A stretch of DNA of 64,000 nt, taken from NCBI GenBank assembly GCA_037176705.1, contig CM073899.1, forward strand, positions 5,146,001 through 5,210,000, given 5' to 3'. Source of the stretch: Molossus alvarezi (Eukaryota; Chordata; Mammalia; Chiroptera; Molossidae). The notes beneath the pieces are model-generated. The model was not told where the DNA came from, did no database searches, and worked only from the letters and a program-made list of their open reading frames with translations. Below, piece after piece: positions 10,355 through 22,690 of the stretch. The position numbers and the translations under genes were made by a program. Position 1 is the first letter of the stretch. The number at the start of each line of letters is the position of its first letter.

Positions 10355-13300
10355 TTATATTCCACAAATAAGTGAGATCATATGATACTTGTCTTTCTCT
10401 GTTTGGTTTGTTTCGCTTAGGATGATACTTTCCAGGTCCATCCATGTAGTCTCAAAGGATAAGAGATCTTTTTTTCTTACAGCTGCTTAGTACTCCATTG
10501 TGTATATGTACCACCGCTTTTTTATCCACTCATCTACTGATGGACCTTGGGCTGTTTCCAGATCTTACCTGTTGTAAATAGGGCTGCTATGAACATGGGG
10601 GTACATATATTCTTTCTGATTGGTGTTTCAGGCTTCTTAGGGTTTATTCCTAGAAGTGGGATCATTAGGTCTAATGGAATTTCAATTTTTAATTTTTTGA
10701 GGTAACACCATATTGTTTTCCATAGTGGCTATACCAGTCTGCATTCCCACCAGCAGTGCACTAGAGTCCCCTTTTCTCCACACCCTCGCCAACACTTGTT
10801 GTTTGATCATTTGTTGATGGCGGCCATTCTGACAGGTGTGAGGTGAACCTCACTGTTGTTTTAATTTGCATCTCTCTGATGATTAGTGATGTTGAGCATT
10901 TCTTCATATGTCTCTTAGCCATTTGTATGTCCTGTTTAGAAAGGTATCTATTTAGTTCCCCTGCCCATTTTTTAATTGGGTTCTTTGTATTCCTTGTGTT
11001 GAGTTGGAAGAGCACTCTATATATATTGAAAATTAACCCCTTATCTGATATATCTTTGGCAATTATGCTCTCCCATACAGTGGGTAGCCTTTTCATTTCG
11101 ATGATTTTATCTTTCGCTGTGCAGAAGCTTTTGAGTTTGATGTAGTCCCGTGTGTTCATTTTCTCCTTTGTTTCTATTACCTTAGGTGATGTATCAGTGA
11201 AAATTCTGCTGCATATGATGTCTGAAATTTTGTTGCCTACAGTTTCTTCTAGGATTTTCATAGATTCATGGGTCACATTTAAGTCTTTTATTCATTTTGA
11301 GTTTATTCTTGTGTATGGTGTAAGTTGATGGTCTAGTTTCATTTTTTTGCATGTAGCTGTCCAATTTTCTAAACACCATTTATTAAAGAGACTGTCTTTA
11401 CTCCACTGTATGCTCTTGCCCCCTTTGTCAAATATTAATTGAGCATATTGCCTTGGGTCCATTTCTGCGTTCTCTGTTCTGTTCCACTGATCTATATGCC
11501 TGTTCTTGTGCCAGTACCAGGCTGTTTTGATTATAGTAGCTTTGTAGTATAAACTGAAATGTGGTAATGTGATCCCTCCAACTTTGTTCTCCCGTTTCAA
11601 GATTGCTGTGGCTATTCGAGGTCTTTTTTCGTTCCATATAAACTTTTAAAGTATTGGTTCTAGTTCTGTAAACTATGCCATTGGTATTTTGATGGGGATT
11701 GCATTGAATCTATAGATTGCTTTGGGTAGTATGGACATTTTAATGATGTTAATTATTTCATTCCATGAACAGGGTATGTGCTTCCACTTTTTTATATCTT
11801 CCTCTATTTCTTTTTTCAATTACCTGTAGTTTTCTGTGAATAGGTCCTTTATTTCTTTGGTTAAGTTTATTCCTAGGTATCTTCATTTTTTGTTGCAATA
11901 GTAAATGAGATTGTTTTCTTAGTTTCTCTTTCAGTGAGTTCATCATTGGTGTATAAGAATGACATCAATTTCTTGACATTAATTTTGTATCCTGCTTCTT
12001 TGCCAAATTCATTTATTAAGTCTAGTAAATTTTTAATGGAGTCTTTGGAGTTTTCTACATATAGTATCATGTTATCTGCGAATAATGACAGTTTCACTTC
12101 CTCCTTTCCAATTTGGATCCTTTTTATTTTTTCTTCCTATCTGATTGCTGTGGCTAAGACTTCCAGTACTGTGTTAAATAAGAGTGGCGAAAGTGGGCTT
12201 CCTTGCCTTATTCCTCTTCTTAAGGGAAATGGTTTTAATTCTTGCCCATTTAATATGATATGGGCTGTAAGTCTTTCATATATGGCCTTTATTATGTTGA
12301 GATATGATCCCTCTATTCCTACATTGCTGAGTGATATTATCAGAAATGGATGCTGGATTATGTCGAAGGCTTTTTCGGCATCTATTGATATGATCATGTG
12401 GTTTTTATTCTTCATTTTATTTATGTGTTGTATCACGTTTATTGATTTGTGAATATTGTACCAGCCTTGCATCCCTGGGATGAATCCCACTTGGTCATGG
12501 TGGATAATTTTTTTGGTGTATTGCTGGATCCATTTTGCTAGTACTTTTTCAGGATTTTGGCATCTATGTTCATCTGGGATTTTGGCCTCTAGTTTTCTTT
12601 CTTTGTAGTGTCTTTTTCTGGTTTTGGAATTAGAATTATTCTGGCTTCATAAAATGAGTTTGGAAGTCTTCCTTCTTGAATTTTCTGAAATACATTGAGG
12701 AGAATGGGTGTTAGGTCTTCTTTGAATGTTCAGTAAACATTGAAAGCCATCCGGGCCTGGGCTTTTGTTTGTTGGGAGAGTCTTGATTACATCTTCAATT
12801 TCTTCTGTTGTTATTGGTCTGTTGAAGTTTTCTATCTCTTCCTGGTCCAGTTTTGGGAGACTATGTGTTTCTAGAAATTTGTCCATTTCACGTAGATTGT
12901 CGAATTTGTTGCCATAAAATAGTTCATAGTAGTTGTTAACGATCTTTTGTATTCTGTGGTGTCAGCTGTTACTTCTCCTCTTTCATTTCTGATTTTCTGT
13001 ATTTGGGTTCTCTCTCTTTGTTTCTTGGTGAGTCTAGCTAAGGGTCAATCAATCTTGTTTATCTTTTCGAAAAACCAACTCTTTGTTTCATTGATACTTT
13101 GAATTGTTCTTTTGGACTCTATGTTGTTTATTTCTGCTCTGATCTTTACTATTTCCTTCCTTCTACTTGCTCTGGGGTTTTCTTCTTGTTTGTACTCTAG
13201 TTTTTAAGTTGTGAGGTTACATAGTCTATTAGAGATTTTTCCTGTTTTTTGAGGTAGGCCTGTAGTGCTATGAACTTCCCTCTCAGAACTGCGTTCGCTG

Positions 13301-14160
13301 CATCCCATAGATTTTGTGTTGTTGTGTGTTCATTTTCTTTGTTTTCCAGGAAGTTTTTAATTTCTTTCTTCATCTCCTCAGTAACCCATTCATTGTTTAA
13401 TAACATGCCATTTAGCTTCCATGTGTTCAAATGTCCTTGCATGTTCTTGTTGCAATTGATTTCTAGTTTCATGCCATTGTGATCTAAGATGCTTGATAGG
13501 ATATCAGTCTTCTTGGACTTATAGAGACTTAGTTTGTGTCCTAACATGTAGTCTATCTTTGAGAATGTCCCATGTGCACTTGAGAAGAATGTGAATTCTG
13601 TAGTTTTGGGGTATAGTTCTCTGTAGATATCTATTAAATCCATTTGGTCTAGTGCTTCATTTAGAGTTCTGTTTCCTTGCTAATTTTTTGTCTAGAGGAT
13701 CTATCCAGTGATGTCAGCAGGGTATTGAAGTCCCCTGCTGTGATTGTATTGCTATCGATTTCTCCTCTGAAGTCCTCCAGAAGATTTTTAATATATTCTG
13801 GTGCTCCTATATTGGGTACATATATGTTTATCAAGGTTATATCTTCATGTTGGATAGATCCTTTCAATATTATGTAGTGTTCTTCTCCGTCTCTAGTTAT
13901 GGCTATCATTTTGAAATCTATTTTATCAGCTATGAGTATTGCTACCCCAGCTTTTTTTTCCTTTTGGTTTGCTTGGAAGATTTTTTCCATCCCTTCACTT
14001 TCAATCAATGTGAGTCTTTTGTTGTGAGGTGGGTCTCTTGTAAACAACATATATATGAGTCATGCTTTCTTATCCAATCAACTACTCAGTGTCTTTTTAT
14101 GGGAGCATTCAATCCATTTACATTTAACGTTCTTATTGATATGTACTTATTTATTGCCAT
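10355..14160 (-). pseudogene. L1 ORF2 (endonuclease/reverse transcriptase), broken
   Basis: ORF2 protein nicks DNA at TTTT/AA-like sites and reverse-transcribes element RNA at the nick. Start: the ATG complementary to 14158-14160, about 45 bases after the ORF1 stop. The length of about 3.8 kb (around 1,268 codons) is normal. Visible endonuclease motifs include AGDFNTLL (near 13710) and [10 protein letters not shown] (near 13470). RT motifs: SPGPDGFQ (near 12720), [11 protein letters not shown] (near 12180) and the catalytic block, read here as FADN instead of FADD (near 12075). C-terminal blocks include [14 protein letters not shown] (near 11500). At least eight open segments in differing frames show repeated frameshifts. 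The catalytic Asp-to-Asn change alone would kill RT activity. Confidence 0.88.
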
Positions 14161-14205
14161 TTTTGTTTAGTGTCATTATATTTTTCTTCCTGTTTCTTCT
14201 ACTAA

Positions 14206-15108
14206 TTACAGCAGTCCTGTTAGCATATCTTGCAGTGCTGGTTTGATGCTAATGTATTCCCTTAGCCTTTTTTTTTTGTCTGAGAAGCTCTCTATTTGAC
14301 CTTCTATTTTGAATGATAGCCTTGCTGGGTAGAGTAGTCTTGGATTCAGATCCTTGTTTTTCATGACCTTGATTACCTCATGCCATTCTCTTCTTGCCTA
14401 TAGAGTTTCTGTTGAGAAGTCATATGATAGCCTTATGGGGTTTCCTTTGTAGGTAACCTGTTGCTTCTCTCTTGCTGCTTCTAGTATTCTCTCTCTTCTT
14501 TAATTTTTGGCACTTTGATTACTATGTGTCTTGGTGTGGGCCTGTTTGGGTTCTTCTTACTTGGGGCTCTCCGTGCTTCTTGAACTTGAATGCCTTCTTC
14601 CTTCACCAAATTAGGGCAGTTTTCTGTCACTATTTCTTCAAATATATTATCTAACACTTGCCCATTTTCTTCCTCTTCGGGGACTCCTATGATGCAAATG
14701 TTATTATGTTTCCAGTTGTTCCACAGTTCTTTAAGCTGTTTTTCTGTTTTTTAATCATTTTTTCCTTTTGGTTTGCTGATTGGTTGATTTTTTCTACCCT
14801 ATCTTCTAATTCACTAATCTGGTCCTCAGCTTCCTCTACTCTGCTTTTTAGACCTTCCAATGTGTTTTTTATTTCTGATATGTCATTCTTCATTTCTTCT
14901 TGGTGGTTTTTAATTTCCAACTGGTTGATTTTCAACATTTCTATGGCTTTACTCATGGTGCTCATTTCCTTACACATGCTGTTGAGCTTCCTCAAGATCA
15001 TGGCTCTGAATTCTAGTCTGTTAACTTGCTTAACTGCACCTCATTTATCTCATCTTAGTTAGAGATCTCTTGTTCTTTCATTTGGCTTTTGTTTTTGTGT
15101 TTCACCAT
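14206..15108 (-). pseudogene. L1 ORF1 (coiled-coil RNA-binding protein), broken
   Basis: The start is the ATG complementary to 15106-15108 (MVKHKNKSQMKEQE), as in the other copies, and the stop corresponds to 14206-14208, about 300 codons, normal for L1 ORF1. An early stop follows the first ~20 codons. An open stretch at 15001-14687 is strongly coiled-coil: LNSMCKEMSTMSKAIEMLKI, then EEMKNDISEIKNTLEGLKS and SELEDRVEKI. A stop and frame change end it near 14687. The RRM/C-terminal region continues to 14206 in other frames. Its family role is RNA binding and chaperoning in the L1 RNP; this copy cannot make it. Confidence 0.85.
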
Positions 15109-15719
15109 TTTGGTTATCACAGTGGGCTTTGGAACCTGCCAAATTTTCCCTTTGGGTATTGCTGTTCTGCTGTTTGTGGCTCCCTCTCTTGGGTTTGGAT
15201 GAGGCAGGGAGGACCCACTTTAAACACCACTGTCAAGTCTTACTTTCCTGGTTAGAGTTGCTATTCCAGGGAATGGTAGTTATCCTCTAGCTTTTTTGCC
15301 TGGAGGCTATTAGTAGAGGTCACTTGACGCACCTTAGTTTCTGAATTGAAGGAAAAACTCCCTCAGGTGCTCAGTGTAAGAGGATTTCCCAAGGGTGGGG
15401 CACATGCTGGTTGTTAATGGGCCTCAATTAGCATTTCAATGGCCACTGGGTAGGGTTGAATCTCTGAGGGAGGGGCCGCCTCCTCTCCCCAGGGCCCTGG
15501 GAAGGAGTAATATGACCACAGTCCTGAGTGGCTGCAACTCAGCCAAAGCTCTGAGTGCCCTCCAAATCCCGAGTGTCCCCACACAGTTCCAGTCCCGTCT
15601 GCCCTTCCTCTGCTGGAGCCCAAGGTGAGTGGCTGCTGCTAATTTAGCTTCTGTCCCGGCTCTGCACTGTGGAGCTGCTTGGGACTTTAACCCGAGGGCA
15701 CCACTCCCAGGTAAGGGCA

Positions 15720-16030
15720 CCGCTACCATCTAAGGCTGTTGCTCCTGGCTGAGGCTGTGGCAGCTCCCAGTCGAGGCGTAGTACCTAGCTGAGGGCGGAG
15801 CTCTCAGCCTAGGGCACAGCTCCCAGCCAAGGCCGCAGGTCCCAGCCGAGGTCGCAGGTCCCAGCCGAGGCCACAGGTCCCAGCTGAGGCCGCAGGACCC
15901 AGCCAAGGCCACCACAGGTCCCAGCCGAGGGCGCAGCTCCCAGTCAAGGCGGCAGGTCCCAGCCGAGGGTGCAGGTCCCAGCTGAGGCCGCGGGTCCCAG
16001 CCGAGGTTGCTGCAGGTCCCAGCCCAGGCC
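15720..16030 (-). repeat. GC-rich tandem array in the L1 5' UTR
   Basis: A run of about 15-17 imperfect copies of an 18-19-bp unit, CCCAGCCGAGGCCGCAGGT on the plus strand. Variation is mainly single bases, plus small insertions such as ACCAC or TTGCTG. It is rich in CpG. It lies in the 5' UTR of the minus-strand L1 and creates long spurious open frames rich in Gly, Leu and Ala on the minus strand (for example 15804-16118). Position and composition suggest a promoter-associated VNTR, comparable in kind to L1 promoter monomers of rodents; function is inferred. Confidence 0.8.
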
Positions 16031-16413
16031 GCTGTGGACCGTGGGCTTCCAGCCCCCTCTCGTGTCTTTGCAAGCCTACCAGGATTAAGTCAATGTCTCT
16101 GGTTATGTGGTCCTCCAAGCTGCTTTTCAGTTGCCTTTTCCTGACGATTTGTCTTTATTTTCGTTGTAATTCAGTTTGGTCCTGGGAGATGGTCTGTGTA
16201 GCTTCCATTCACTCTGCGGCCATTTTCCTCTATCTCCACTCAGGTATGATGGCCACTGCTGGCCTTTGGTGGCAGCCCCCACAAAGTGATCACACCAAGG
16301 TACCTTAGGATTCCCCTTGAGCAGTCTTTCTGTCTCTCTGCATGCCTGGGACCACACCTCCTGCCCTCGCTCTGTAGACTCCCCTCCATGGGCCTGTTAT
16401 ATAAATTTTTAAA

Positions 16414-16833
16414 TCATATTCTAAAGTGTAGCCTCATGATCATATTTAAATAAAATAAAATGAAGCAATTCTTTATTTGTTAGAGTACAAGCCAAATTGC
16501 TGTAACAAAGAGCCCCAAATGCAACAACTCACAGCAGATAGAGGCTGACTTCTCACTCCTGTGATGTCCATGGGGACCAGGACCTGCAGTCAGTGGGGCC
16601 CCATCAAGTCTTCCAGGAAGCCAGATGTTTCTTCTGTCTTGACACTCTGTCATCTGACACACACATACACAAGCATACGTGCACATGAGCATGTACACAC
16701 ATGTGCATGCATGCACGCACACACTCCTAAACTGCTGTGAGCTGAATGATGGGGTTCACAGGTACCTCACTATCATCTCCACAGCTGAATAACTCACGAA
16801 GTTCACACTGAAGAGAACTACAGGAAAGCTAGA
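16414..16833. other. Unassigned sequence with an alternating purine/pyrimidine tract
   Basis: It holds a 60-odd base run of alternating CA/TG/CG steps (about 16657-16722) with potential for Z-DNA. The first part (AATTGCTGTAACAAAGAGCC) recalls an old mammalian repeat motif I could not assign. No gene seen. Confidence 0.5.
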
Positions 16834-16847
16834 AAATCTAGTGTCTC

Positions 16848-17072
16848 GCCCAACTGATGTGTCTCAGTGGTTGAGCATCAACCGATGCACCAAGAGGTCG
16901 CTGGTTTGATTCCCAGTCAGGGCACATGCCCAGCTTGTGGGCTACATCCCCAGTGCGGGGCATGCAGGAGGGGGCCAATCGATGTTCACTCTTATCAATG
17001 TTTCTATCTCTCTTTCCTTCTCCCTTCCCCTCTCTCTAACATCAATAAAGGAAAAAAAATTTTTTTTAAAGA
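16848..17072 (+). mobile_element. VES-type SINE (type B)
   Basis: tRNA-derived SINE of a second bat type: A-box TGTCTCAGTGGTTGAGCATC, B-box GGTTTGATTCC, GTCAGGGCACATGCCCAG, GATGCACCAAGAGGTC, a TC-rich body and an ATCAATAAAG tail. TSD: AAATCTAGTGTCTC (16834-16847) and AAAGCTAGTGTCTC (17073-17086), one mismatch. It is more diverged from its consensus than the type A copies. Confidence 0.85.
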
Positions 17073-17086
17073 AAAGCTAGTGTCTC

Positions 17087-17390
17087 TCCTAAAGCTGTGT
17101 GCCCATCTGCAACTTGGGAGGGAGTGGTGGTGTGTTCCTAAAGGGAAAATGAGGAAAGGGAGAATGAACTCTGGGTACATTTAGCTGCCTCTGCTACAAA
17201 TTGCATAAAAATACTGTTATCTACATATCAGATATTACTAATATGCATGTCTGGATGATGAAATGAGTTATTTTTAAGCTTTGTTTTTCATTGATTGTAT
17301 TTTTCCAAATTCACTGTATAATATTGAACATTTCTATAGCAATTCTTCTGAATTCATTAAGACACCCTAGTATGTGCAAAAAACACAAAA
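17087..17390. other. Unassigned sequence
   Basis: No gene or recognised repeat visible. Confidence 0.4.
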
Positions 17391-18060
17391 ACAAAACTGT
17401 AACTGATTCATTTGAGCTGTTGAAGAGTGTAAGTTTTCTATTAATTGGGTTTGAATATATCTCATTTGAGGGTACGTTTTTCAAATATTCACTTTCTGTA
17501 CTAATTTTTGCCTAATGAGAGCAATATATAAAAATCTTCTACTATAATTATGGATTTAAATTTTTCCCAGAAATGAAATATTTATGTTCTGTATTTTGAG
17601 ACTATGTTGTCCTTGCATATAAAAGTTTTGTTGTTTTGTACTTTTAGTAAATTTTTCCTTGCCATTATGTACTGACACCATTTCTATTAATGGTTTTATA
17701 TTAAATTCTACCTTATCTGATATTAACATTGTACACCAGTTTTATTTTGCTTAGTACTGGTCTAGCACATCTTTCTTAATTCTATATTTTTAATATTTCA
17801 AAATTATATTCCTTTATGTATATCTCTTTTACATTATATAATTTAATTTTCTTTCTAATATAGTTTAATTTCTGAATAATTTTACATTTTTCATTTTAAT
17901 TTTTGCCTTTTATTAGCATTTTTGCTTATAGTTTCTCCTTCTCTGCAATCTGTTGGATTGGGTTTCCTGTTTTTCTTTTTAATCCTTCCAAACTACCCAC
18001 TTATAAAAATTATGTACTTCGTTTCTGTTCTTTAAATAGCTAACTTTAAATTTTTAACAT
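17391..18060 (-). repeat. Ancient L1 fragment (ORF2 endonuclease region), antisense
   Basis: The plus strand follows the antisense order of an L1 ORF2 5' part: TTCTACTATAATTATGG, then ACCTTATCTGATATTAACAT, where the younger L1s here read ATTTTATCAGCTATGAGTAT. The order also matches known antisense L1M endonuclease DNA (TGCTTAGTACTGGTCTAGCA). It is heavily decayed and AT-rich, with no usable frame. Boundaries are approximate. Confidence 0.55.
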
Positions 18061-19238
18061 GGATATTTAACAAGATTTTAAAATTAATCAATATCTCTAT
18101 TCTCTTCCTGAATAATTGAAGGGCCTCAGAATACTTTAAGTCAGATCTTCCCCCACACACGTCTCTATTATTGTAGTTTAGTGATCAACATGATTTATGT
18201 TTGAAGGAGAAAAGGGAGTTTACCCAGCTCAACCTGCCATATTGACATGAGGTCTAGTTTAGAACTTTTCTCCTACAAGCTTTTGTACTTACATAATTGA
18301 AAAACAAGATTATTTTAGGGTATTTTTAAAGAGAACAGATAATTTTCCATAATTATAATATATTTTATGAATAGAACATAAGGCAAATAGCTAAATCTCA
18401 AAAACAATATGAAAGTTCAAATTGTCCTCATTTTATAAAATTATTGAGGCAACCAATAAATGGTAAACAAGTTGAAGATAGAAAAGGGCAGGGTATCTTT
18501 CTTTGCATTGGGGGAATTTTTATTTATTTATTCATTTGTTTGCTATAGAAATAATGTCAAAGCTTTGTTTTCAGCTCTGATCATCACTCCATCCTCATTT
18601 TATTATTTTCTTATAAGAAGTAAAAATTTTTAGCTAGATTTGTACATATCAAGGCCTGAAGCGATGAAATGTGAAACATACTGAGCTCCAAAAAAAAGGA
18701 AAGAATGAAAAACACTGCAACCTATCTCACCTCTGCCACATTTCCATCTACAATGTCAGGTATAAGCAAAGAGGTGACTAGTGAAGTAGCATTGTTTGCG
18801 AGGTGCCAAAAGTTCTGCCTATTTCCAAATCTTCCTGTTTAACATAAAAGTCTTCTAAAAATCGTCAGAAGAACCACCCTTCAGGTTGCAATTTTTAGTT
18901 TCCAAAGAAAAAGAAATACGTACAAGACCAATCCATACCTCCAGTTGTGTTAATTCATAGTATGTAATTCATAAATCCTGTAACTGTTCTCTACTTATTC
19001 TCATTTAGGTTGAATCAATGAATCCTTTTGTTGTTTTCTAAAGTTGCTTATTAAAAACAACTGGAGTCTTCTATGATTGTTCAGCCCAAGTGAACAACCA
19101 ATGCACATCAGGCAGGTATGTTTACTAAACCAAGAACCTAAAACAAGAGGATGTTTCTGGTAGGCTATGAATTGCACTGCATATATAGCACTTACTGTTT
19201 TTTAATCTAGCACTCAAAGTGAACTTCTAAAGCCCTCC
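18061..19238. other. Unassigned AT-rich sequence
   Basis: No gene seen. A short inverted repeat, TTGTTCA...TGAACAA, lies near 19078-19098. Simple ATTTATTTATTC-like text lies near 18520-18540. Confidence 0.4.
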
Positions 19239-19443
19239 ATGATGGTGATAACAGTAGTGATGGTGGTGAGGATAGTGATTACAGTGATAATGGTGATGAC
19301 GGTGATAATAATGGTGATAGTGATGATGGTGGTGATGGTCATGAAGATGATGTTGATGATAGTAATGATAGTAATGATGATGGTGATGATAATGACAGTA
19401 ATGGTGATGATGATGGTGAGGATGACGGTGATAATGATGACAG
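19239..19443 (+). repeat. Imperfect GAT/GGT trinucleotide-based repeat
   Basis: About 205 bases of GATGGTGAT, AATGGTGAT, GACGGTGAT and related units. Because it lacks stops in several frames on both strands, it gives open frames that translate as Met/Val/Ile or His/Tyr runs. These are repeat artefacts, not proteins. Confidence 0.92.
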
Positions 19444-19464
19444 TGCAGAGAATCCTTTTGTGCA

Positions 19465-19600
19465 TGTACTTCATACAAACAACCTCATTTATATTCATCC
19501 ATTCTTATGGACTAGACAACTATTATCACACCAGTGAAGAAACTGAGACTATGAGAGAATGCCTTGCACAACAAGTTCATACATTAAAGTATGGATTCAG
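19465..19600 (+). repeat. MIR fragment
   Basis: AACAACCTCATTTATATTCA, then ACAACTATTATCACACCAGT and GAAGAAACTGAGACTATGAG match the MIR core (aacaaccc..., ttattatcccc, gaggaaactgaggc) in order. Confidence 0.65.
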
Positions 19601-20553
19601 CTTCTTCATTTAAAATCTGTTCATTTAACTAGTAAACTAAATTGCCTCCATACTCTGCAGTGTTCACACAGCATGTGTACCTCCTTTTGTTCCACTCCCC
19701 AAAGGCCCCCAAGAGCTCTCACAATTCCTTTCTTTGCCCTATAGCTTATCTGTATGGGGCCTCAAGACCAATGGGGTATGGATCTCACACATACAAAAAA
19801 ACAATACAATTGAACACCTTTAATTATTACTCACTCCCTCTCAGCGACTCTGTTCAATATGACAGGCAATGTTGAAATCAGAACTGCTGCTAGGTCTGAA
19901 ATAGCCAATTCTGTAACAGGTGCAATCAGGAACAGTCAGTGACTGTCTGGACCTTCTCCAGCACACAGTGCCCACGAGAAAGGCAATTCTTTACATAGAA
20001 AAAAATGTCAGCACATTCCTTGAAGTACCAATTTCATCATCTTTAAAGTCCCGAGATAGCCCTTACTCACTAATGAAACCATATTCAAAAAGAATCTCCA
20101 GTGCTACAAGTTTAAAGAAAAAATACCTGTTTTTCACTTCTTATGTAAAAGACATATTGAGTGAGAGAGACAATTTTTTTCATTTCTACCCAGATTGTCT
20201 TTTGTCTCTTTCCCAAGTGTGTTAGTTGAAATCAACAATAAATAACATAAAAAGTAAAGTTATAAATATTTTAATAGAGTGGAGAAAAACATTCCCAGAG
20301 AGAGCTGAGTGACTAGCTGTACAGTGACCCAGATTTAGGACCTGCTGGCTCCTCCCTCTCCTCCCACTGCCTTGTTCACTTTAACTTCTGTTACATTTTA
20401 GCCCAGTGATTACAGAGCATATTTCTGAACAGGAAAATCCATGTATACAAATACTTGGAATTCTTTTACTTTCACAAATCTTATTACAAAATGTTCAAAG
20501 CAAATTCTATCTCTTAGCTTCTCTCTAGAAATGTTTTTGAAGATTCAAAATAA
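19601..20553. other. Unassigned sequence
   Basis: No gene, RNA gene or recognised repeat. The open frames of 60-101 codons have no domain or conserved motif. Confidence 0.4.
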
Positions 20554-20564
20554 AAGTGATACCT

Positions 20565-20797
20565 CAGCCTGGCTGGTGTGGCTCAGTGGTTGAGCATTAA
20601 CCCATGTACCAAGAGGTTACTGGTTCAATTCCTGGTCAGGGCACATGCCCAGGTTGTGGGCCAAATCCCCAGTGGGGGTCATGGAGGAGGTGGTCAATCG
20701 ATGTTCTCTCTCATCAATGTTTCTATCTCTCTCTCCCTCTCCCTTCCTCTCTCTAAATAATCAATAAAGAAAAAAATAATAATATAAATAAATTTTT
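20565..20797 (+). mobile_element. VES-type SINE (type B)
   Basis: Head CAGCCTGGCTGGTGTGGCTC, A-box TGGCTCAGTGGTTGAGCATT, B-box GGTTCAATTCC, then GGTCAGGGCACATGCCCAGG, a TC-rich body and an AATCAATAAAG tail. Imperfect TSD AAGTGATACCT (20554-20564) versus AAGTAATGCCT (20798-20808), two mismatches, which suggests an older insertion than the type A copies. Confidence 0.85.
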
Positions 20798-22464
20798 AAG
20801 TAATGCCTAATTTATAATCTTATATTAGAGCCTCATGACATGATATTATCTTTTGTCTTATGGATAAAAGCCAGGATTTCTTTTCCTCCTACCATTTATC
20901 CACAAAGATGTCAAATAACAATGGGATGTTATAACTCTTCACACAGTATCTTACTCTCATGATATATTTGTTAGATTGGTAAAGATCAATTTTTTTTAAA
21001 AAGAAAGATTTATGTTCAAGAGGTAGCATTATCTCATAAAATGCTTCAGTGAACTAATGCCCTGTGGTTTAGTGGTTGCCATAAAATTGCTGGAACACTT
21101 GATAAAAATTAGAGACAAGCAGAAAGTGTTTGTTAAAGGGAGAGGGAACTGTTCAATTAAACAGTTTCTTTCATAGAGCCAGAAACTTAAATTAGTCAAC
21201 CCATCTCTTTTAATACACTTCATCTAGTTTTCTAACAACAAAAGATTTGTTTGGTCAGGTTTTCCTCCTATATTTGGAGAAATTAGAATATATTCTGAGA
21301 TTATGATGTAACAGATGCCAAAGAAAATAACATAAAAAGTGAAATATCAACTAAAATACAGTCCATGGCCTTCCTAATTCAACACAGCTATAGCCCCTGC
21401 ACACAGAAGCAAACCCTCCATTTCCCACAATGAACTATGAGTCTACAACTCAAAATCATACACACAAAGTTTTCCAGAGCTGATCTCTGATGAATCAGTT
21501 AGAAAGACAAAGAAAGTAAATAGAATGTAAAATGGTAGAGATAATTCACACATGTAAACAGTGAAGAAAGGAAATACTTGAGATACTGGTGACTATAAAA
21601 TCACTCAGGGTATTTGGAAAACAGAGTTCGGAGACTAGAGAATGTTCCAGTGACTCATGGGGCTGTGTACCTAGACTGTAGAAAGGAACCGTGACCTTGA
21701 AATGATGCAAAAGAGTCAGCCAACAACCATTGTGATGTCTGCTCCTTTACAAAAATGTGTGAGAACTCAGGAAAACATAGTGATGTCCATTTAGCTCAGC
21801 ACTGACGCAATCCAGATGGTTACTAGGCAGTCAAATTATCTTTCCAAGAGACGCACGCGGATTGTCTTATCTGGCTCTGCAGCCTGAGTTATCTGTTCTC
21901 AAAAACACTCTGAAGATATTCTGGCTGTCTGGAAAGTCGCCAGCTTTTAAGGTAAAATTTTATGGAATAGTTCATGGAAAAAATAGATTTTTAAGACACT
22001 CATTTACTTATCATAAAATAAATAAATAAATTGCATGTTTTCAAGAAATCACTGTTGGAGGTAACATGTTTGGGAATCTTTGGAAGCTACTGGCTAGAAC
22101 AAATGGCATCACCAACCTCGATTCCACACAGTATGAGATGAAGTGTGTGCTTTGCCCTTGTCCATTAATTTGATCATGAGGCCATATGGCGACATGCATA
22201 CAGATCAAACCTGGAACTCACGTTCTTATTCTTGGCAGCTGCTGAAACAGTGGAACTGAGAACATTCTGACAGAGTCTCTGGATGAGGCCAAGCTCTCTC
22301 TATATATATGGCAGACAGAGATGTAAACATGTTCATCTTTTAAGTCATTCACAGACTTTTTAATCTAGCTTAATTTAATTTAATATTCAGGAGAGTCACC
22401 TGCTGGGTATGCAATGACAGAGAGAAAACAAGCAGAACTGTGTGTGACAGGCAAAGTGTGCACA
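20798..22464. other. Unassigned sequence
   Basis: No gene or clear repeat. AT-rich with ordinary complexity. A small (AAAT)n run lies near 22016-22030 and (TA)n near 22303-22310. Confidence 0.4.
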
Positions 22465-22690
22465 GGCTGTGGAGTCAGCGTGGGCTCCACCCAAGGCTCT
22501 GTCACGGCCCACACCTGTGGTCTTAGGCAAGACCTCTAACTTCATCGACCTTATTTTCCTATTAGTGAACTGATAATAATAGCACAGACCTTGCAGGGCT
22601 GATGTGAGAGTCAAACTAGATCACAGATGAATAAGGAGCATCACCAGCGTGTGGTACAACCTCGCAGGTGCATTTTCTTCCAGAAAAGCA
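22465..22690 (+). repeat. MIR, near full length
   Basis: The MIR order is clear: GGAGTCAGCGTGGGCTCCAC, CAAGGCTCTGTCACGGC, TCTTAGGCAAGACCTCTAAC, ATTAGTGAACTGATAATAAT, CTTGCAGGGCTGATGTGAGA and a degraded 3' end. Confidence 0.75.

Larger units (their letters stand above)
10119..16393 (-). mobile_element. Full-length LINE-1 (first copy), minus strand
   Basis: A 6.3-kb L1 read on the minus strand: 5' UTR from 16393, ORF1 15108-14206, ORF2 14160-10355, 3' UTR and A-rich tail ending at 10119. The TSD is a perfect 20-bp CTGTTATATAAATTTTTAAA at 10099-10118 and 16394-16413, so it is not 5'-truncated. The 5' UTR is about 1.3 kb, CpG-rich, and contains a tandem array (15720-16030) absent from the other two L1 copies. 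Both ORFs carry frameshifts and stops, so it is dead. No SINE has inserted into it. Confidence 0.95.

Noticed and set aside
15720..16030. CRISPR-like regular repeats
   Set aside because: Units are head-to-tail with no unique spacers, in a mammalian L1 5' UTR.
15414..16118. Open frames of 61-104 codons rich in Gly/Leu/Ala on the minus strand
   Set aside because: They arise from the GC-rich tandem array and 5' UTR of the first L1.
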